Assembly (NCBI GenBank): GCA_003211135.1
Contig: QCTN01000008.1
Coordinates: 1 to 60,760 of the forward strand
Reading direction: 5' to 3'
Length of the DNA: 60,760 bases
DNA from: Prochlorococcus sp. AG-673-L20
Lineage (GTDB): Bacteria > Cyanobacteriota > Cyanobacteriia > PCC-6307 > Cyanobiaceae
How positions within the stretch are numbered: position 1 is the stretch's first letter; each line of letters starts with the position of its first letter. Shown here piece after piece: positions 1 to 9,431 of the stretch. The translations under genes and the position numbers were made by a program. The notes beneath the pieces are model-generated. The model worked only from the letters and a program-made list of their open reading frames with translations. It ran no database searches and was not told the DNA's origin.

Positions 1-44
1 TCCTGTATTTTTACTTCGAGGAAGAAAAATATTTTAACTTAAGA

Positions 45-953
45 TTACTTATTAGGTTTACCCACATGAGGTAGTCCCCAACCTAATTTATTTCTTAAAA
101 CTTGGAAAAATTCATGATCCTCAAGTCTTATAAACTTAACCGAATGTTTACTTTTTCTAATTAAAACTCTATCTTCAGGCCAAACATAACAACCTGCATT
201 TCCATCCACAACCATAACTAACCTTTCAGGCGTTGCAGGGAAAACTGTAACTGGTTCAGAATCATTAAAAACTAAAGCCCTTGAGGCTAATGAATGAGGA
301 GCAATTGGAGTTAATTGAACTACAGGACAATCTGGTGTAATAACAGGCCCCCCCGCACTTAAAGAATAAGCTGTTGAGCCCGTCGGAGTAGAAAGGATGA
401 CCCCATCAGCAGATATATCTACTGGAGCATGTCTGCCTATTGAGATCTCAAAATGACACATACTTGTCAAGGGTTCTCTATGAAGGGCCATTTCGTTCAA
501 ACAAAGAGATTCCCATCTTCTTTGTTCGTTTCTCATTACACTAATAATTAAACTTTTTCTTTCTTCAATATCCCAATTACCGGTAATAAGTTTATCAATG
601 GCTTCCTCTAGATTAGAAAGATATGCTTCTGCAAGAAATCCTAAATGACCAGTATTTATTGTGAGGATTGGAATTTTTGCAGGAGCCGTCTGACGAGCTG
701 CAGAAAGAACTGTTCCATCTCCTCCAAGAACTATCGCAAACTCCATAGAAGAATCGAACCCTTCTGGAACACAATTCGAATATCCCAAAGGGCGCACATG
801 TTGATCAGGATTGGCAAAGCCAACCATACCTCCAGAACTACTTACTCTTACAACTTCATAATTAGATTTCTCTAATTTTTTTTGAACAGAAATTGCAGTT
901 TGAACAGCCAGTTCTTTACCATCATTGACGATTAGTCCAGCTTTACGTACCAA
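45..953 (-). CDS. nadK: NAD kinase
   Basis: Phosphorylates NAD to NADP with ATP (or polyphosphate) in the cytoplasm, setting the NADP pool for photosynthetic reductant. The 302-residue protein has the family's GGDGT nucleotide motif at residues 77-81. A later glycine-rich segment, [20 protein letters not shown], is the second NAD-kinase signature. Length is normal for a cyanobacterial NadK. It is transcribed away from pheS-side genes, on the same strand as pheS with a 71-bp gap, so co-transcription is possible. The 44 bases downstream to the window edge hold no recognisable gene. Confidence 0.95.
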   Translation of the reverse strand: MVRKAGLIVNDGKELAVQTAISVQKKLEKSNYEVVRVSSSGGMVGFANPDQHVRPLGYSNCVPEGFDSSMEFAIVLGGDGTVLSAARQTAPAKIPILTINTGHLGFLAEAYLSNLEEAIDKLITGNWDIEERKSLIISVMRNEQRRWESLCLNEMALHREPLTSMCHFEISIGRHAPVDISADGVILSTPTGSTAYSLSAGGPVITPDCPVVQLTPIAPHSLASRALVFNDSEPVTVFPATPERLVMVVDGNAGCYVWPEDRVLIRKSKHSVKFIRLEDHEFFQVLRNKLGWGLPHVGKPNK

Positions 954-1024
954 TCAATAAATTTAAAACTACAGATACTTTAAACTAATTTGATAAAGAA
1001 ACCTAATTTAAAATACTAATTAAA

Positions 1025-2032
1025 TTAAAACTGTTCCAAAAATCTTAGATCATTTGAATAGAACCTTCTTATATCATCAATCTGATGTCTCACCATACAA
1101 AATCTCTCTACGCCTAATCCAGCTGCGAATCCAGTCCATTTCTCAGAGTCAATTCCTAATTTTTCAAGAACCTTTGGATCTACCATTCCACAACCCATTA
1201 CTTCTAACCATTTACCTTTCCATTGAACATCAACTTCTGCAGAAGGTTCAGTAAAAGGGAAATAACTAGCTCTAAATCTTACAGGAATATCTCCAAAAAA
1301 AGTTTTCAAAAAAGTAAGTACAGTTCCTCTCAAATGACTAAAATTTATATCTTGATCGATACATAAAACTTCTACTTGATTGAAGACTGGAGAGTGCGTA
1401 GCATCTACAGCATCTCTCCTATAAACTCTTCCTGGAGCAATAATTCTTACTGGAGGCGGATTATTTTCAAGATATCTAATCTGAACAGGTGAGGTGTGAG
1501 TTCTGAGTAGACGATTTTCATCTAAATAAAATGTATCCTGCATATCTCTAGCTGGATGATTTTTAGGTATATTAAGTGACTCAAAATTATAAAAATCGCT
1601 CTCTATTTCAGGGCCACTCTCTACCGAGTATCCTAACCCACAAAAAATATCTATGATCTCATCTTGAGTTGAAATTAAGGGATGCTTATTACCAGGTAGG
1701 GTTCCTGTAGAGGGAATTGTTACATCAATTTTTTCATCTTTAATCTTTTTATCAATAGCTTCACTAATCAGTTGATTTTTTCTTTCATTTATTAAATCTT
1801 GCACGTTTATCTTTATCAAGTTTGCCTTCTGTCCAATAATTGGTCTATCAACAGAAGCTAATTTGCCCATAGTTTTCAAAATTATTGACAATTCTCCTTT
1901 TTTTCCTAATAGAGAGACTCTTAATTGCTCCAATTCGGAATCATTATTCGCATTCTTTATATTTTCATTCGCTAAGAGAGAAAGTTTATTTAGTTTTCCC
2001 TCAATTTGATTTAATGATTCAATTTGACTCAC
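1025..2032 (-). CDS. pheS: Phenylalanyl-tRNA synthetase alpha subunit
   Basis: Catalytic alpha chain of the (alpha-beta)2 PheRS, which charges tRNA-Phe. The first ~90 residues form the charged, coiled-coil-like N-terminal arm typical of PheS. The class II aminoacyl-tRNA synthetase core follows, with the [14 protein letters not shown] stretch and the C-terminal [21 protein letters not shown], the family's motif 3 region. Length (335 aa) is normal. pheT is not adjacent, which is usual in cyanobacteria. It diverges from surE across a 67-bp spacer that must hold both promoters. Confidence 0.96.
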   Translation of the reverse strand: MSQIESLNQIEGKLNKLSLLANENIKNANNDSELEQLRVSLLGKKGELSIILKTMGKLASVDRPIIGQKANLIKINVQDLINERKNQLISEAIDKKIKDEKIDVTIPSTGTLPGNKHPLISTQDEIIDIFCGLGYSVESGPEIESDFYNFESLNIPKNHPARDMQDTFYLDENRLLRTHTSPVQIRYLENNPPPVRIIAPGRVYRRDAVDATHSPVFNQVEVLCIDQDINFSHLRGTVLTFLKTFFGDIPVRFRASYFPFTEPSAEVDVQWKGKWLEVMGCGMVDPKVLEKLGIDSEKWTGFAAGLGVERFCMVRHQIDDIRRFYSNDLRFLEQF

Positions 2033-2099
2033 TGATATAGTAAAAATAGTTATAGCATTATATTACTTAAATATCGTCCATAATAAAATGTATTGATTA

Positions 2100-2909
2100 A
2101 TGGAATCATTAAAAATTTTAATAAGTAATGATGATGGGGTTTTTGCTGAGGGTATAAGAGCATTAGCTAAATCCGCATTAAAAAAGGGCCATAGAGTAAC
2201 AGTAGTATGTCCGGACCAAGAAAGATCGGCTACTGGTCATGGTCTCACTTTGCAGTCACCTTTGAGAGTTGAAAGAGCAGATGAATTATTTGAAAAAGGT
2301 ATTGAAGCTTGGGGTTGTTCAGGAACCCCTGCTGATTGCGTAAAACTCGCACTGTCAGAATTATTAGATAAAAAACCTGATTTAATTCTTTCTGGAATAA
2401 ATCACGGACCAAATTTAGGAACAGACATTTTTTGTTCTGGGACAGTAGCTGCCGCTATGGAAGGTACTCTAGAAAATGTTCCATCAATGGCAATAAGTGT
2501 TGCGAGTTTTAAATGGAAAAATTTTGAATTTGCTAGTGAAATCGCAATGAATATTGCTGAACAAGCTGTAAAGGATAGTTGGCCAAAGTCCCTTCTTTTA
2601 AACTTAAACATACCTCCGTGTGAAAGAAATAAAATAAAGGAATTATCTTGGACAAGATTATCAATCAGAAAATATAAAAACCAATTTTCTAAAAGGGAAG
2701 ATCCAAGAGGAGATGATTATTATTGGTTAGCAGGTGAGGCTGTTTTAGATCTAAAATCAAAAGGAGATGGCCCCAAGAATTGGCCTAGTGACGTCTCTCA
2801 AATTCAAAAAAATAAAATTTCTCTTACACCTGTTGAGCCAGACTTATTTTGGAGAGGAAGTTTAGACTTGTTACCAAAAATTAATACTTCATTTATAAAT
2901 GCTTCTTAG
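2100..2909 (+). CDS. surE: 5'/3'-nucleotidase SurE
   Basis: Metal-dependent nucleotidase/exopolyphosphatase linked to stationary-phase survival. The N-terminus carries the metal-binding [12 protein letters not shown] motif (Asp-Asp), followed by [13 protein letters not shown] and [18 protein letters not shown], all SurE signatures. The 269-residue length matches the family. Its 3' end overlaps the convergent DUF3611 gene by 21 bp. It is followed on the same strand, after that gene, by ribF. Confidence 0.95.
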   Translation: MESLKILISNDDGVFAEGIRALAKSALKKGHRVTVVCPDQERSATGHGLTLQSPLRVERADELFEKGIEAWGCSGTPADCVKLALSELLDKKPDLILSGINHGPNLGTDIFCSGTVAAAMEGTLENVPSMAISVASFKWKNFEFASEIAMNIAEQAVKDSWPKSLLLNLNIPPCERNKIKELSWTRLSIRKYKNQFSKREDPRGDDYYWLAGEAVLDLKSKGDGPKNWPSDVSQIQKNKISLTPVEPDLFWRGSLDLLPKINTSFINAS

Positions 2910-3422
2910 TAACCATAAAGAGAAGCAAAGTCCAAAGAAATGAGCGGCGATAACTTGTGTATTACTTAATACTGATAAAATCTCAAGACCAGTAATAGGA
3001 ATATCAGATGATGCCGTAATAAGTTGACCAGTGGTTTGAGATGAAGCCTGTATAAAAAGTGCACCCATAAGTGCCTGATATCCAATTAAACCAAATAAAA
3101 TTCCTAACAAATCATTTATTAAGCCTCTTTTTATTAATTTGCTTGTTTGTCCTCTAGAGGGTCTAGCATTACTTGCAATTGCTCTGCCTGTTCTGACTAT
3201 TAACCAACCTTGCCACAAACTAAAAAGTAGTAAAATTAAAGAAATAGTTGTTAGTGATAGACCCGGAGTCAAACTCAGCTGTCCTTCGCTATTATTTACA
3301 ACATTTGAAAAAAGCAAAACTGCTGTTACAACAACACCTAAAATGGATTGAATCCAAAAGCGTATCCAACCAATGCGCTTCATTCCAAATGAAAGCGACT
3401 GAAAATCAATTTTGTCAGACAT
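2889..3422 (-). CDS. DUF3611-family membrane protein
   Basis: A 177-residue integral membrane protein of unknown function, of a type conserved in cyanobacteria and plastids (DUF3611, from recalled family resemblance). Four hydrophobic segments are visible: about residues 21-40, 52-70, 105-130 and 155-172. The second is followed by a basic loop ending RGLIND. The short N-terminal region is polar. It converges on and overlaps the end of surE by 21 bp. It is divergent from ribF, with a 68-bp shared upstream region. No catalytic motif is visible. Confidence 0.75.
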   Translation of the reverse strand: MSDKIDFQSLSFGMKRIGWIRFWIQSILGVVVTAVLLFSNVVNNSEGQLSLTPGLSLTTISLILLLFSLWQGWLIVRTGRAIASNARPSRGQTSKLIKRGLINDLLGILFGLIGYQALMGALFIQASSQTTGQLITASSDIPITGLEILSVLSNTQVIAAHFFGLCFSLWLLRSIYK

Positions 3423-3490
3423 TCATTTAATTGAATAAACTATAGTCTATTCAAATTTGCCATCTTAATCATAAAATTGCACGTTATCTT

Positions 3491-4420
3491 GTGATCTCTT
3501 TAATATCACCATCTGAAGTTAAGCAGCCCACCTCAATTGCTATTGGTAGTTTTGATGGTTTACATGCTGGGCATAGAAAATTAATAGAAAGCGTTGTTAA
3601 AGAGAATGACTATATCCCTACAATTGCAAGCTTTTGGCCACATCCAAGAGAAGTATTATATAAGGAAACTCGCCTTAGACTTGATCTTCCAGAGGAAAAG
3701 CTCCCTATCCTTGAAGATCTTGGCATAAAACAATTGGTCCTAATTCCCTTTGATAAGAAACTCTCTAAATTAAGTCCCGAAAACTTCATAAATGATATTT
3801 TGATCAATCAACTACAATCAAAAAGTATCTCTGTAGGTGCTAATTTTAGATTTGGCTTTAAAAGAAGTGGGGATATTAATACAATTAAACTTGCTACTAA
3901 AAATATGGATATAAAGCTAAAAATCATTTCAATTTTAGAGGATAATGAAGGAAGAATTAGCAGTAGCAGAGTAAGAAATTTATTACAAAAAAGTGATTTA
4001 AAGAATGCTTTTAAAATACTTAATAGACCATACAGTTTCAAAGGGAAAGTAATTGAAGGGAAAGGGATTGGAAAGAGCCTAGGATTTCCTACAGCAAATC
4101 TTGAAATAGATGGAAGGAAATTCTTACCAGGTGAAGGAGTATATGCAGCATGGTCCACCATAAATAATTCTCCCAATAAAATTGCTTCTGTTATGAATCT
4201 TGGTTATCAGCCAACTATTGATCCTCTCTTGCCATCCGCCGTTGAAGTTCATTTAATTAATAAAGATATCAATCTATATGGTCTAAATTTATTAGTAGAA
4301 CCTATTAAGAGGCTAAGGTCTCAAATCAAGTTTGAGAATATTGATCAACTTTCTAATCAAATTACAAAAGATAGGGAAAATGCTTTAAAAGTTCTTAATA
4401 AGCATAATAAATACATTTAA
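3491..4420 (+). CDS. ribF: Bifunctional riboflavin kinase / FAD synthetase
   Basis: Makes FMN from riboflavin and then FAD from FMN. The N-terminal nucleotidyltransferase half has GSFDGLHAGHRKLI (the HxGH-type ATP site). The sequence SSSRVRNLL near residue 160 is the other FAD-synthetase signature. The C-terminal riboflavin-kinase domain begins with GKGIGKSLGFPTANL. Length of 309 aa is normal. It is followed after one base by thiE and then overlapping thiS, so it probably forms a cofactor-synthesis operon. The start codon is GTG in an AT-rich leader, with no clear ribosome-binding site. Confidence 0.93.
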   Translation: MISLISPSEVKQPTSIAIGSFDGLHAGHRKLIESVVKENDYIPTIASFWPHPREVLYKETRLRLDLPEEKLPILEDLGIKQLVLIPFDKKLSKLSPENFINDILINQLQSKSISVGANFRFGFKRSGDINTIKLATKNMDIKLKIISILEDNEGRISSSRVRNLLQKSDLKNAFKILNRPYSFKGKVIEGKGIGKSLGFPTANLEIDGRKFLPGEGVYAAWSTINNSPNKIASVMNLGYQPTIDPLLPSAVEVHLINKDINLYGLNLLVEPIKRLRSQIKFENIDQLSNQITKDRENALKVLNKHNKYI

Positions 4421-4421
4421 A

Positions 4422-5477
4422 ATGGAAAACTCAAACATAATTCAACCGGAAGATTTAGGAATATCTCAGATTATTGATGCTAATCTAGATAGAGCAAGAG
4501 AAGGTTTAAGAGTCTTAGAGGATTGGGCCAGATTTGGCTTGGGTAATGAAGATTTTGTAATCAGAATAAAAAACTTCCGACAATTATTAGGTAAAAATCA
4601 TTTAGAAATCTATAAGATGTCAAGAAATCATATAGAAGATCAATGTCAAGGATTATCTCATGTTGAACAAATCAACAGAAAAAGTCCAGCTAAAATAATA
4701 AGTTCTAATTCTGCAAGGGTTCAAGAAGCTCTTAGGGTTATTGAAGAATTTTCGAGGAGTCATAATAATAAACTTTCCAAAATAGCTTCGGAGATGAGAT
4801 ATGAAATTTACACTTTAGAAATTGAACTATTAGATTTTAATACTCGTAAGAAAGCAGAATTATTAATCAGGGAAAACAATTTATATGCTATATCTGATAA
4901 TAGAGATAACTTATTAGAAATAATTGAAGAAATATTATTAGGAGGAGTAAAAATTATTCAACATAGATTTAAAAATGGGAATGATAAAGAACATCTCCAA
5001 GATGCAATTGAAATAAAAAATTTATGCAAAAAATATAATTCCTTGTTTATCGTTAATGATAGAGTCGATATAGCTATTGCATCAAATGCAGATGGCGTTC
5101 ATCTCGGGCAAGAAGACCTTGATATTATAACAGCAAGAAAATTACTAGGAAGTTCTAAAATTATTGGGATTACTGCAAATAATTCAATTGATATCAATAA
5201 CGCTATAAAAAATGGATCTGATTACATTGGAGTTGGGCCAGTTTTTGAAACCTCAACAAAGAAAAACAAAGCACCTGTTGGAATCGAGAAGATTAGTGAT
5301 TTAACAAAAGATATAAAAATTCCTTGGTTTGCTATTGGAGGTATTACTAAAGAAAATATTTCCTTTCTAAAGAATCATGGTATTAAAAAGGTTGCAGTAG
5401 TTTCTGGGCTGTTAAATTCAAAAAATCCAAAAGAAGAAGCTATTATTATTATAAAAAAATTATCTTATGAAAATTAA
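4422..5477 (+). CDS. thiE: Thiamine-phosphate synthase with cyanobacterial N-terminal domain
   Basis: Couples the thiazole and pyrimidine phosphates to make thiamine monophosphate. The TIM-barrel ThiE domain occupies about residues 145-345: FIVNDRVDIAIASNADGVHLGQ, then GVGPVFETSTKKNKAP and the phosphate-binding IPWFAIGG. The first ~140 residues are an extra helical domain (DANLDRAREGLRVLEDWARF; SNSARVQEALRVIEEF). This extension is typical of cyanobacterial ThiE and its function is unclear. The gene overlaps thiS by 11 bp and lies 1 nt after ribF, so the three are likely translated together. Confidence 0.93.
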   Translation: MENSNIIQPEDLGISQIIDANLDRAREGLRVLEDWARFGLGNEDFVIRIKNFRQLLGKNHLEIYKMSRNHIEDQCQGLSHVEQINRKSPAKIISSNSARVQEALRVIEEFSRSHNNKLSKIASEMRYEIYTLEIELLDFNTRKKAELLIRENNLYAISDNRDNLLEIIEEILLGGVKIIQHRFKNGNDKEHLQDAIEIKNLCKKYNSLFIVNDRVDIAIASNADGVHLGQEDLDIITARKLLGSSKIIGITANNSIDINNAIKNGSDYIGVGPVFETSTKKNKAPVGIEKISDLTKDIKIPWFAIGGITKENISFLKNHGIKKVAVVSGLLNSKNPKEEAIIIIKKLSYEN

Positions 5478-5676
5478 AGTTAATGGTAAAGAAAAAAATA
5501 TAAAACTAGAAAATAAAAAGGCTTTACTTTCAAATACCTTGGAATTTCTTGGATATAAGCGAAATACTATAGTTGTAGAATTAAATAACTTAATTATTAA
5601 CTCAAAAAAATGGGATAGTGTAATACTTAAAGAAGGAGATAAGTTAGAAATAGTATCTATTGTTGGTGGAGGATAA
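5467..5676 (+). CDS. thiS: Sulfur carrier protein ThiS
   Basis: A 69-residue ubiquitin-like protein that carries sulfur as a C-terminal thiocarboxylate for thiazole ring synthesis. It begins MKIKVNGKEKNI and ends in SIVGGG, so it keeps the Gly-Gly tail needed for adenylation and thiocarboxylation. The beta-grasp pattern (VVVELNNLII, GDKLEIVSIVGGG) is clear. It overlaps the end of thiE by 11 bp, which supports the pathway assignment. Confidence 0.92.
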   Translation: MKIKVNGKEKNIKLENKKALLSNTLEFLGYKRNTIVVELNNLIINSKKWDSVILKEGDKLEIVSIVGGG

Positions 5677-5788
5677 TAAACTAAATAATAGAAATCTGAA
5701 AATCTTCATATTTTTTTAACTTTAAGCTTGAAACAATAACCCATTTTTTTATTTTTTCATTTTATATTCTTATTACTTCCGTCAGAAA

Positions 5789-5956
5789 ATGAAAGAAAAT
5801 CTAAATCAAAATTCAAGGTCTTTGAAATGGGAGCCAAATGGTGAATTAGCCCAAAAAGATTTATCCGAATTAATCGAAAGATTAAAAAATGTAGAAGGTG
5901 ATGATACTTCTTCAGAATTATCAAGATTAGGTTCCAAATCGAACATAATAAAGTAA
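5789..5956 (+). CDS. Small hypothetical protein, 55 aa
   Basis: An ATG-to-TAA frame of 55 codons encodes a hydrophilic, mostly acidic peptide starting MKENLNQNSRSLKWEPNGEL and ending with a basic KSNIIK tail. A helical segment (QKDLSELIERLKNVEG) is flanked by Ser-rich stretches. No membrane segment or signal peptide is present and I recognise no family. Codon use (AAA, GAA, TTA) resembles real genes here, and it fills a 480-bp space between thiS and larB that is otherwise empty. An AT-rich stretch before it could be its own promoter. Confidence 0.5.
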   Translation: MKENLNQNSRSLKWEPNGELAQKDLSELIERLKNVEGDDTSSELSRLGSKSNIIK

Positions 5957-6022
5957 TTTTGTTACTTAGAGCTTGTTTTTATAGAAATTTATATCAAATT
6001 ATAATTACTGTAAATTAAATAA

Positions 6023-6154
6023 ATGACCAAAAGATATCCAGAGTGGGTAAATACTAGTGTTGTTGTTAAGGCTATAAAAATGCGGGAAGAAGGAATACTT
6101 TCTAAACAACTAAATTTATGGATAGAGAATTTATTAGAAATCGAAAAAAAATAA
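6023..6154 (+). CDS. Small hypothetical protein, 43 aa
   Basis: An ATG-to-TAA frame of 43 codons: it begins MTKRYPEWVNTSVVVKAIKM and ends ENLLEIEKK. It is predicted to be almost entirely helical and amphipathic, with a Trp in each half. It lies 66 bp downstream of the 55-residue ORF on the same strand and stops 7 bp before the convergent larB stop codon. I cannot assign a family. The composition is protein-like rather than random, but its size makes the call tentative. Confidence 0.42.
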   Translation: MTKRYPEWVNTSVVVKAIKMREEGILSKQLNLWIENLLEIEKK

Positions 6155-6161
6155 TTAACCT

Positions 6162-6818
6162 TTAGGAAATCCTTTTTATAATTCTTAGCGCAGCCATTGC
6201 CGCTCCATAACCATTGTCTATATTCATAACCGAAATCCCAGGAGCGCAACTTGATAACATACTATTTAAAGCAGTTTCTCCATTTTTACTAACTCCATAA
6301 CCTACTGAAACCGGTACAGCTATTATAGGTTGGGGTAATAAACCTCCAATGACAGTTGCTAAAGCTCCTTCCATGCCCGCACAAACTATAAGAACATCAA
6401 ATTTATTAATTTCATCTATCTGGTTTAATAAACGATGAAGACCTGCTACTCCTACATCTACAAAAGATTGACAGCTCACTCCATAGATTTCAAGGGAGAA
6501 TTTAGCTTCAAGTGTTACAGATAAATCGCTAGAACCTCCTGAGATTATTGCAACTTTTTTATCAGTAGAGATTTTTTTAAGATTTTTCCCAATTCTAAGA
6601 CAATTTGCTTCTTCATAGAATATTGCATCTTCATACATATCTAATAAATGCTTAGCTTTTTCTTTATCAATACGCGTAATAAAAACTATTTCTTTTTTTT
6701 CTAAAACTTCTTTAGACACTCTCTTTAATTGATCTATACTTTTATCTGCACCCCAAATGGCTTCAATAAGTCCAATTCTCTCTCTTCTCTGGAAGTCAAA
6801 CCTAATATCTAAATTCAT
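6162..6818 (-). CDS. larB: LarB-like nickel-pincer cofactor synthesis protein (PurE-like domain)
   Basis: LarB carboxylates and hydrolyses nicotinic acid adenine dinucleotide in making the nickel-pincer nucleotide of lactate racemase. The 218-residue protein has the N-terminal leader DIRFDFQRRERIGLIEAIWG. It is followed by a PurE/AIR-carboxylase-like domain from about residue 85, with VAIISGGSSDL, VGVAGLHRLL and VCAGMEGALATVIGGL. It overlaps the upstream 148-aa gene by 4 bp and belongs to the era operon. No larC, larE or larA partner is in this window, so the cellular role here is open. Confidence 0.85.
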   Translation of the reverse strand: MNLDIRFDFQRRERIGLIEAIWGADKSIDQLKRVSKEVLEKKEIVFITRIDKEKAKHLLDMYEDAIFYEEANCLRIGKNLKKISTDKKVAIISGGSSDLSVTLEAKFSLEIYGVSCQSFVDVGVAGLHRLLNQIDEINKFDVLIVCAGMEGALATVIGGLLPQPIIAVPVSVGYGVSKNGETALNSMLSSCAPGISVMNIDNGYGAAMAALRIIKRIS

Positions 6819-7261
6819 CCTTGTTTAACTAACTCTCCTTCATAAATCAATTCAAAAGGATTAACATTTGTATTCAAAGATGTTTTAACATTTTCTTCAA
6901 ATTTTTCTTGGACCTCATTTACTTCGTTCATTGATATACTTTTCCATAGTTTTTTATTTTCCCAATTTACCAATATTAAAGCTTCTTCTTTTTCTTTATC
7001 CCAAAATATTTGTCTACCCAAAAAACCATCTTGAATAGATAACCAAGGCTCCCAAACTTCTTTTTCAGCCTGAAGCCATATTTTTTTAAACTCAGAAGGA
7101 ATCTTAAGTCTTAATTCTTCTGTGACAAGTCCAGTTTGATAAGTATCCATGGAAAGAGCATTAAGGATTGGAGAATTGATTTGAAAAAGAAAAATGAATA
7201 GACAAATAAATAAAAAAGAAAGGGTTTTTATTTTCTCTTTAACTTTAAAGTAAATTTTCAT
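6815..7261 (-). CDS. TIGR03792-like cyanobacterial protein with N-terminal anchor
   Basis: A 148-residue protein with a basic N-terminus and one long hydrophobic stretch at about residues 13-36. That stretch could be an uncleaved anchor or a signal peptide. A soluble domain follows, containing [19 protein letters not shown] and [17 protein letters not shown]. This pattern recalls the small dimeric alpha-beta barrel family that TIGR03792 describes in cyanobacteria; the assignment is from memory. Function is unknown. It overlaps both neighbours by 4 bp (larB downstream, trmD-ispF upstream), so its translation is probably coupled to them. Confidence 0.7.
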   Translation of the reverse strand: MKIYFKVKEKIKTLSFLFICLFIFLFQINSPILNALSMDTYQTGLVTEELRLKIPSEFKKIWLQAEKEVWEPWLSIQDGFLGRQIFWDKEKEEALILVNWENKKLWKSISMNEVNEVQEKFEENVKTSLNTNVNPFELIYEGELVKQG

Positions 7262-8481
7262 TCTTTTTTCTCAAGCAAAACTACAGAGTGACAACTTATT
7301 CCTTCCTCTCTACCCTCAGGTCCCAATTTCTCATTTGTGGTAGCCTTTATTCCTATAAAACTATCTTCGATTTGCAAGATCTCAGCAATATTATTCTTCA
7401 TTAGTTCTACAAAGGGTTTAATTTTTGGTCTTTCAGCCACAATAACACTATCAATATTATTCACTTCCCAACCTTGCTTTCTAACTAATTCAATAACTTT
7501 AGATAATAAAAATAAACTATCTACATTTTTCCATTTCTGATCAGATGGAGGGAAATATTTTCCGATATCACCAAGAGATAAAGCTCCTAATAATGCATCC
7601 ATTATTGAGTGGCTAAGAACGTCAGCGTCGCTATGACCATCCAGTCCTAAATTATCAGGATGTTGCAATTTAACTCCTCCAATTATTAAGTTTCTGCCCT
7701 CCACTAATCTATGAATATCATATCCATTACCTATTCGGAATTTCATTATTTCATTTGAGTCTCTTTTTATTCTCTTACTTTTTGGTAACTTTTTATAGTC
7801 CTCCTTCGAAATCAAGTCATTTCTTCTATCCAATGTCCTTTCTAACATTTTTTGCTTACGCCATAATTTAATCTCTTCATGATTACCACTAACCAGAATA
7901 TCTGGTACCTTCATTTCTCTAAAAATTAGAGGTCTAGTGTAATGAGGATATTCTAATAAAGAAGAATTATGACTCTCATCTATTAACGATCCTGGATCTC
8001 CTAAGGTTCCTGGTAATAGTCTTGTTAAGCCATTTATTATAGAGATAGAAGGAATTTCGCCACCTGAAAGTACATAATCACCTATAGAAACCTCTTCATC
8101 AGCCAAGCATCTAACTCTTTCATCAAAACCTTCATATTGCCCACAGATAATTATCAATTGATCCAAAGAAGACCATCTTAAAAGATCTTGCTGCTTCAAG
8201 ACTTTACCTTGTGGGGTCATTAATAGAGTTTTACTATTCGGTAATTTGTCTATTGAATCATGAGCCTTGTAGATAGGTTCTGGTTTTAAAACCATCCCTG
8301 AACCTCCCCCGTAAGGCTTATCATCTACTTGCCTATAATTACCTTCCCCGTATTCTCTTAAATCATGCAAGTTGACATTTATCAGATTTTTCTCTAAAGC
8401 TCTTGTTATGACTCCTAAATTATTGATTAATTCAAAAGCTTTGGGAAACAAAGTAATTACGTCAAAATTGAAACGAGTCAT
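7258..8481 (-). CDS. trmD-ispF: Fused tRNA (guanine-N1)-methyltransferase / MECDP synthase
   Basis: One uninterrupted 407-codon frame holds two enzymes. Residues 1-245 are TrmD, which makes m1G37 in t[13 protein letters not shown] and [14 protein letters not shown] are its knot motifs. Residues 246-407 are IspF, which cyclises CDP-ME-2-phosphate in the MEP isoprenoid pathway: GNGYDIHRL and [21 protein letters not shown] supply the metal ligands. The IspF half starts exactly at a Met (codon 7744-7746) typical of a free-standing IspF. Separate translation from that ATG is possible. The frame abuts era upstream with no gap. Confidence 0.92.
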   Translation of the reverse strand: MTRFNFDVITLFPKAFELINNLGVITRALEKNLINVNLHDLREYGEGNYRQVDDKPYGGGSGMVLKPEPIYKAHDSIDKLPNSKTLLMTPQGKVLKQQDLLRWSSLDQLIIICGQYEGFDERVRCLADEEVSIGDYVLSGGEIPSISIINGLTRLLPGTLGDPGSLIDESHNSSLLEYPHYTRPLIFREMKVPDILVSGNHEEIKLWRKQKMLERTLDRRNDLISKEDYKKLPKSKRIKRDSNEIMKFRIGNGYDIHRLVEGRNLIIGGVKLQHPDNLGLDGHSDADVLSHSIMDALLGALSLGDIGKYFPPSDQKWKNVDSLFLLSKVIELVRKQGWEVNNIDSVIVAERPKIKPFVELMKNNIAEILQIEDSFIGIKATTNEKLGPEGREEGISCHSVVLLEKKE

Positions 8482-9393
8482 TTAATAATCCACCTCATAA
8501 CCTAGCTCCATTAATTTCGATTCTTTTTTTCTCCAATTTGGAACAACTTTCACAAACAACTCCAAATGAACTGGACCATTTATTAACTTCTTCATATTTG
8601 ATCTTGCAGTCTGACCAATAGTCTTTAGCATCGAACCTTTTTTACCAATAAGAATTCCCTTTTGACTTGTCCTCTCAACAATAATTGTAGCCAAAATAGC
8701 TGTAAATTTTTTACCCTTATCTCTTTTAATTTCCTTAACTTTTTCTATATTTACTGCAACACTATGGGGGACTTCTTCCCTTGTATTGATTAATACTTGC
8801 TCTCTTACTAAATCTGCTAATAAATTATCCAGAGGTTGATCGCATAATGTATCTTCCTCGTAAAGCATTGGTCCTTTAGGGAGACAGTCTAATATTGTAT
8901 GAATCAATTCAGAGCATCCATCTCCTTCAGATGCACTTACAATTTGAAAATTTTTACTAGTTCCAAAAACTTTTCTATATTGATCTAATCTTAGACTCTT
9001 GAATTCCTTATTCACTAAATCCCATTTATTCAGTACAACAATAAATTCAGTTTTATTTGTAACTAAAAAATCTTTTATATATTCATCACCTCTCCCAGGT
9101 TCAACACTTGAATCGAGAACTAAAACAACCATATCTACACCATTTATTGCTGATTTAGCATTTTTCACAAGTATTTCGCCTAGAAGATGATGAGGTTTAT
9201 GAACCCCAGGCGTATCTACAAAAATTATCTGCCCAAATTTTGTAGTAAGTATTCCTTTTAATTTATTTCTAGTAGTCTGAGCCACAGGAGACGTAATTGT
9301 TATTTTCTCTCCAATTAACTTGTTTATTAAAGTAGATTTCCCTACATTTGGCCTTCCTAGTAAAGTTACGAAACCAGATTTATAATTAGTCAA
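8482..9393 (-). CDS. era: GTPase Era
   Basis: Ribosome-associated GTPase that binds the 3' end of 16S rRNA during 30S assembly. The G motifs are all visible: GRPNVGKST (G1) near residue 13, DTPGVHKP (G3) near 60 and NKWD (G4) near 122. The C-terminal KH RNA-binding domain includes GILIGKKGSMLKTIG. Length of 303 aa is normal. It is the first gene of a tightly packed minus-strand operon; its last base is immediately followed by the trmD-ispF start. Confidence 0.96.
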   Translation of the reverse strand: MTNYKSGFVTLLGRPNVGKSTLINKLIGEKITITSPVAQTTRNKLKGILTTKFGQIIFVDTPGVHKPHHLLGEILVKNAKSAINGVDMVVLVLDSSVEPGRGDEYIKDFLVTNKTEFIVVLNKWDLVNKEFKSLRLDQYRKVFGTSKNFQIVSASEGDGCSELIHTILDCLPKGPMLYEEDTLCDQPLDNLLADLVREQVLINTREEVPHSVAVNIEKVKEIKRDKGKKFTAILATIIVERTSQKGILIGKKGSMLKTIGQTARSNMKKLINGPVHLELFVKVVPNWRKKESKLMELGYEVDY

Positions 9394-9431
9394 AGATCTT
9401 TATAATATCCATAATAAAATTCTGATCAAAA

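Noticed and set aside
645-875. Plus-strand ORF opposite nadK, and many similar shadow ORFs opposite other genes
   Set aside because: They lie within well-supported genes on the other strand and show no family motifs.
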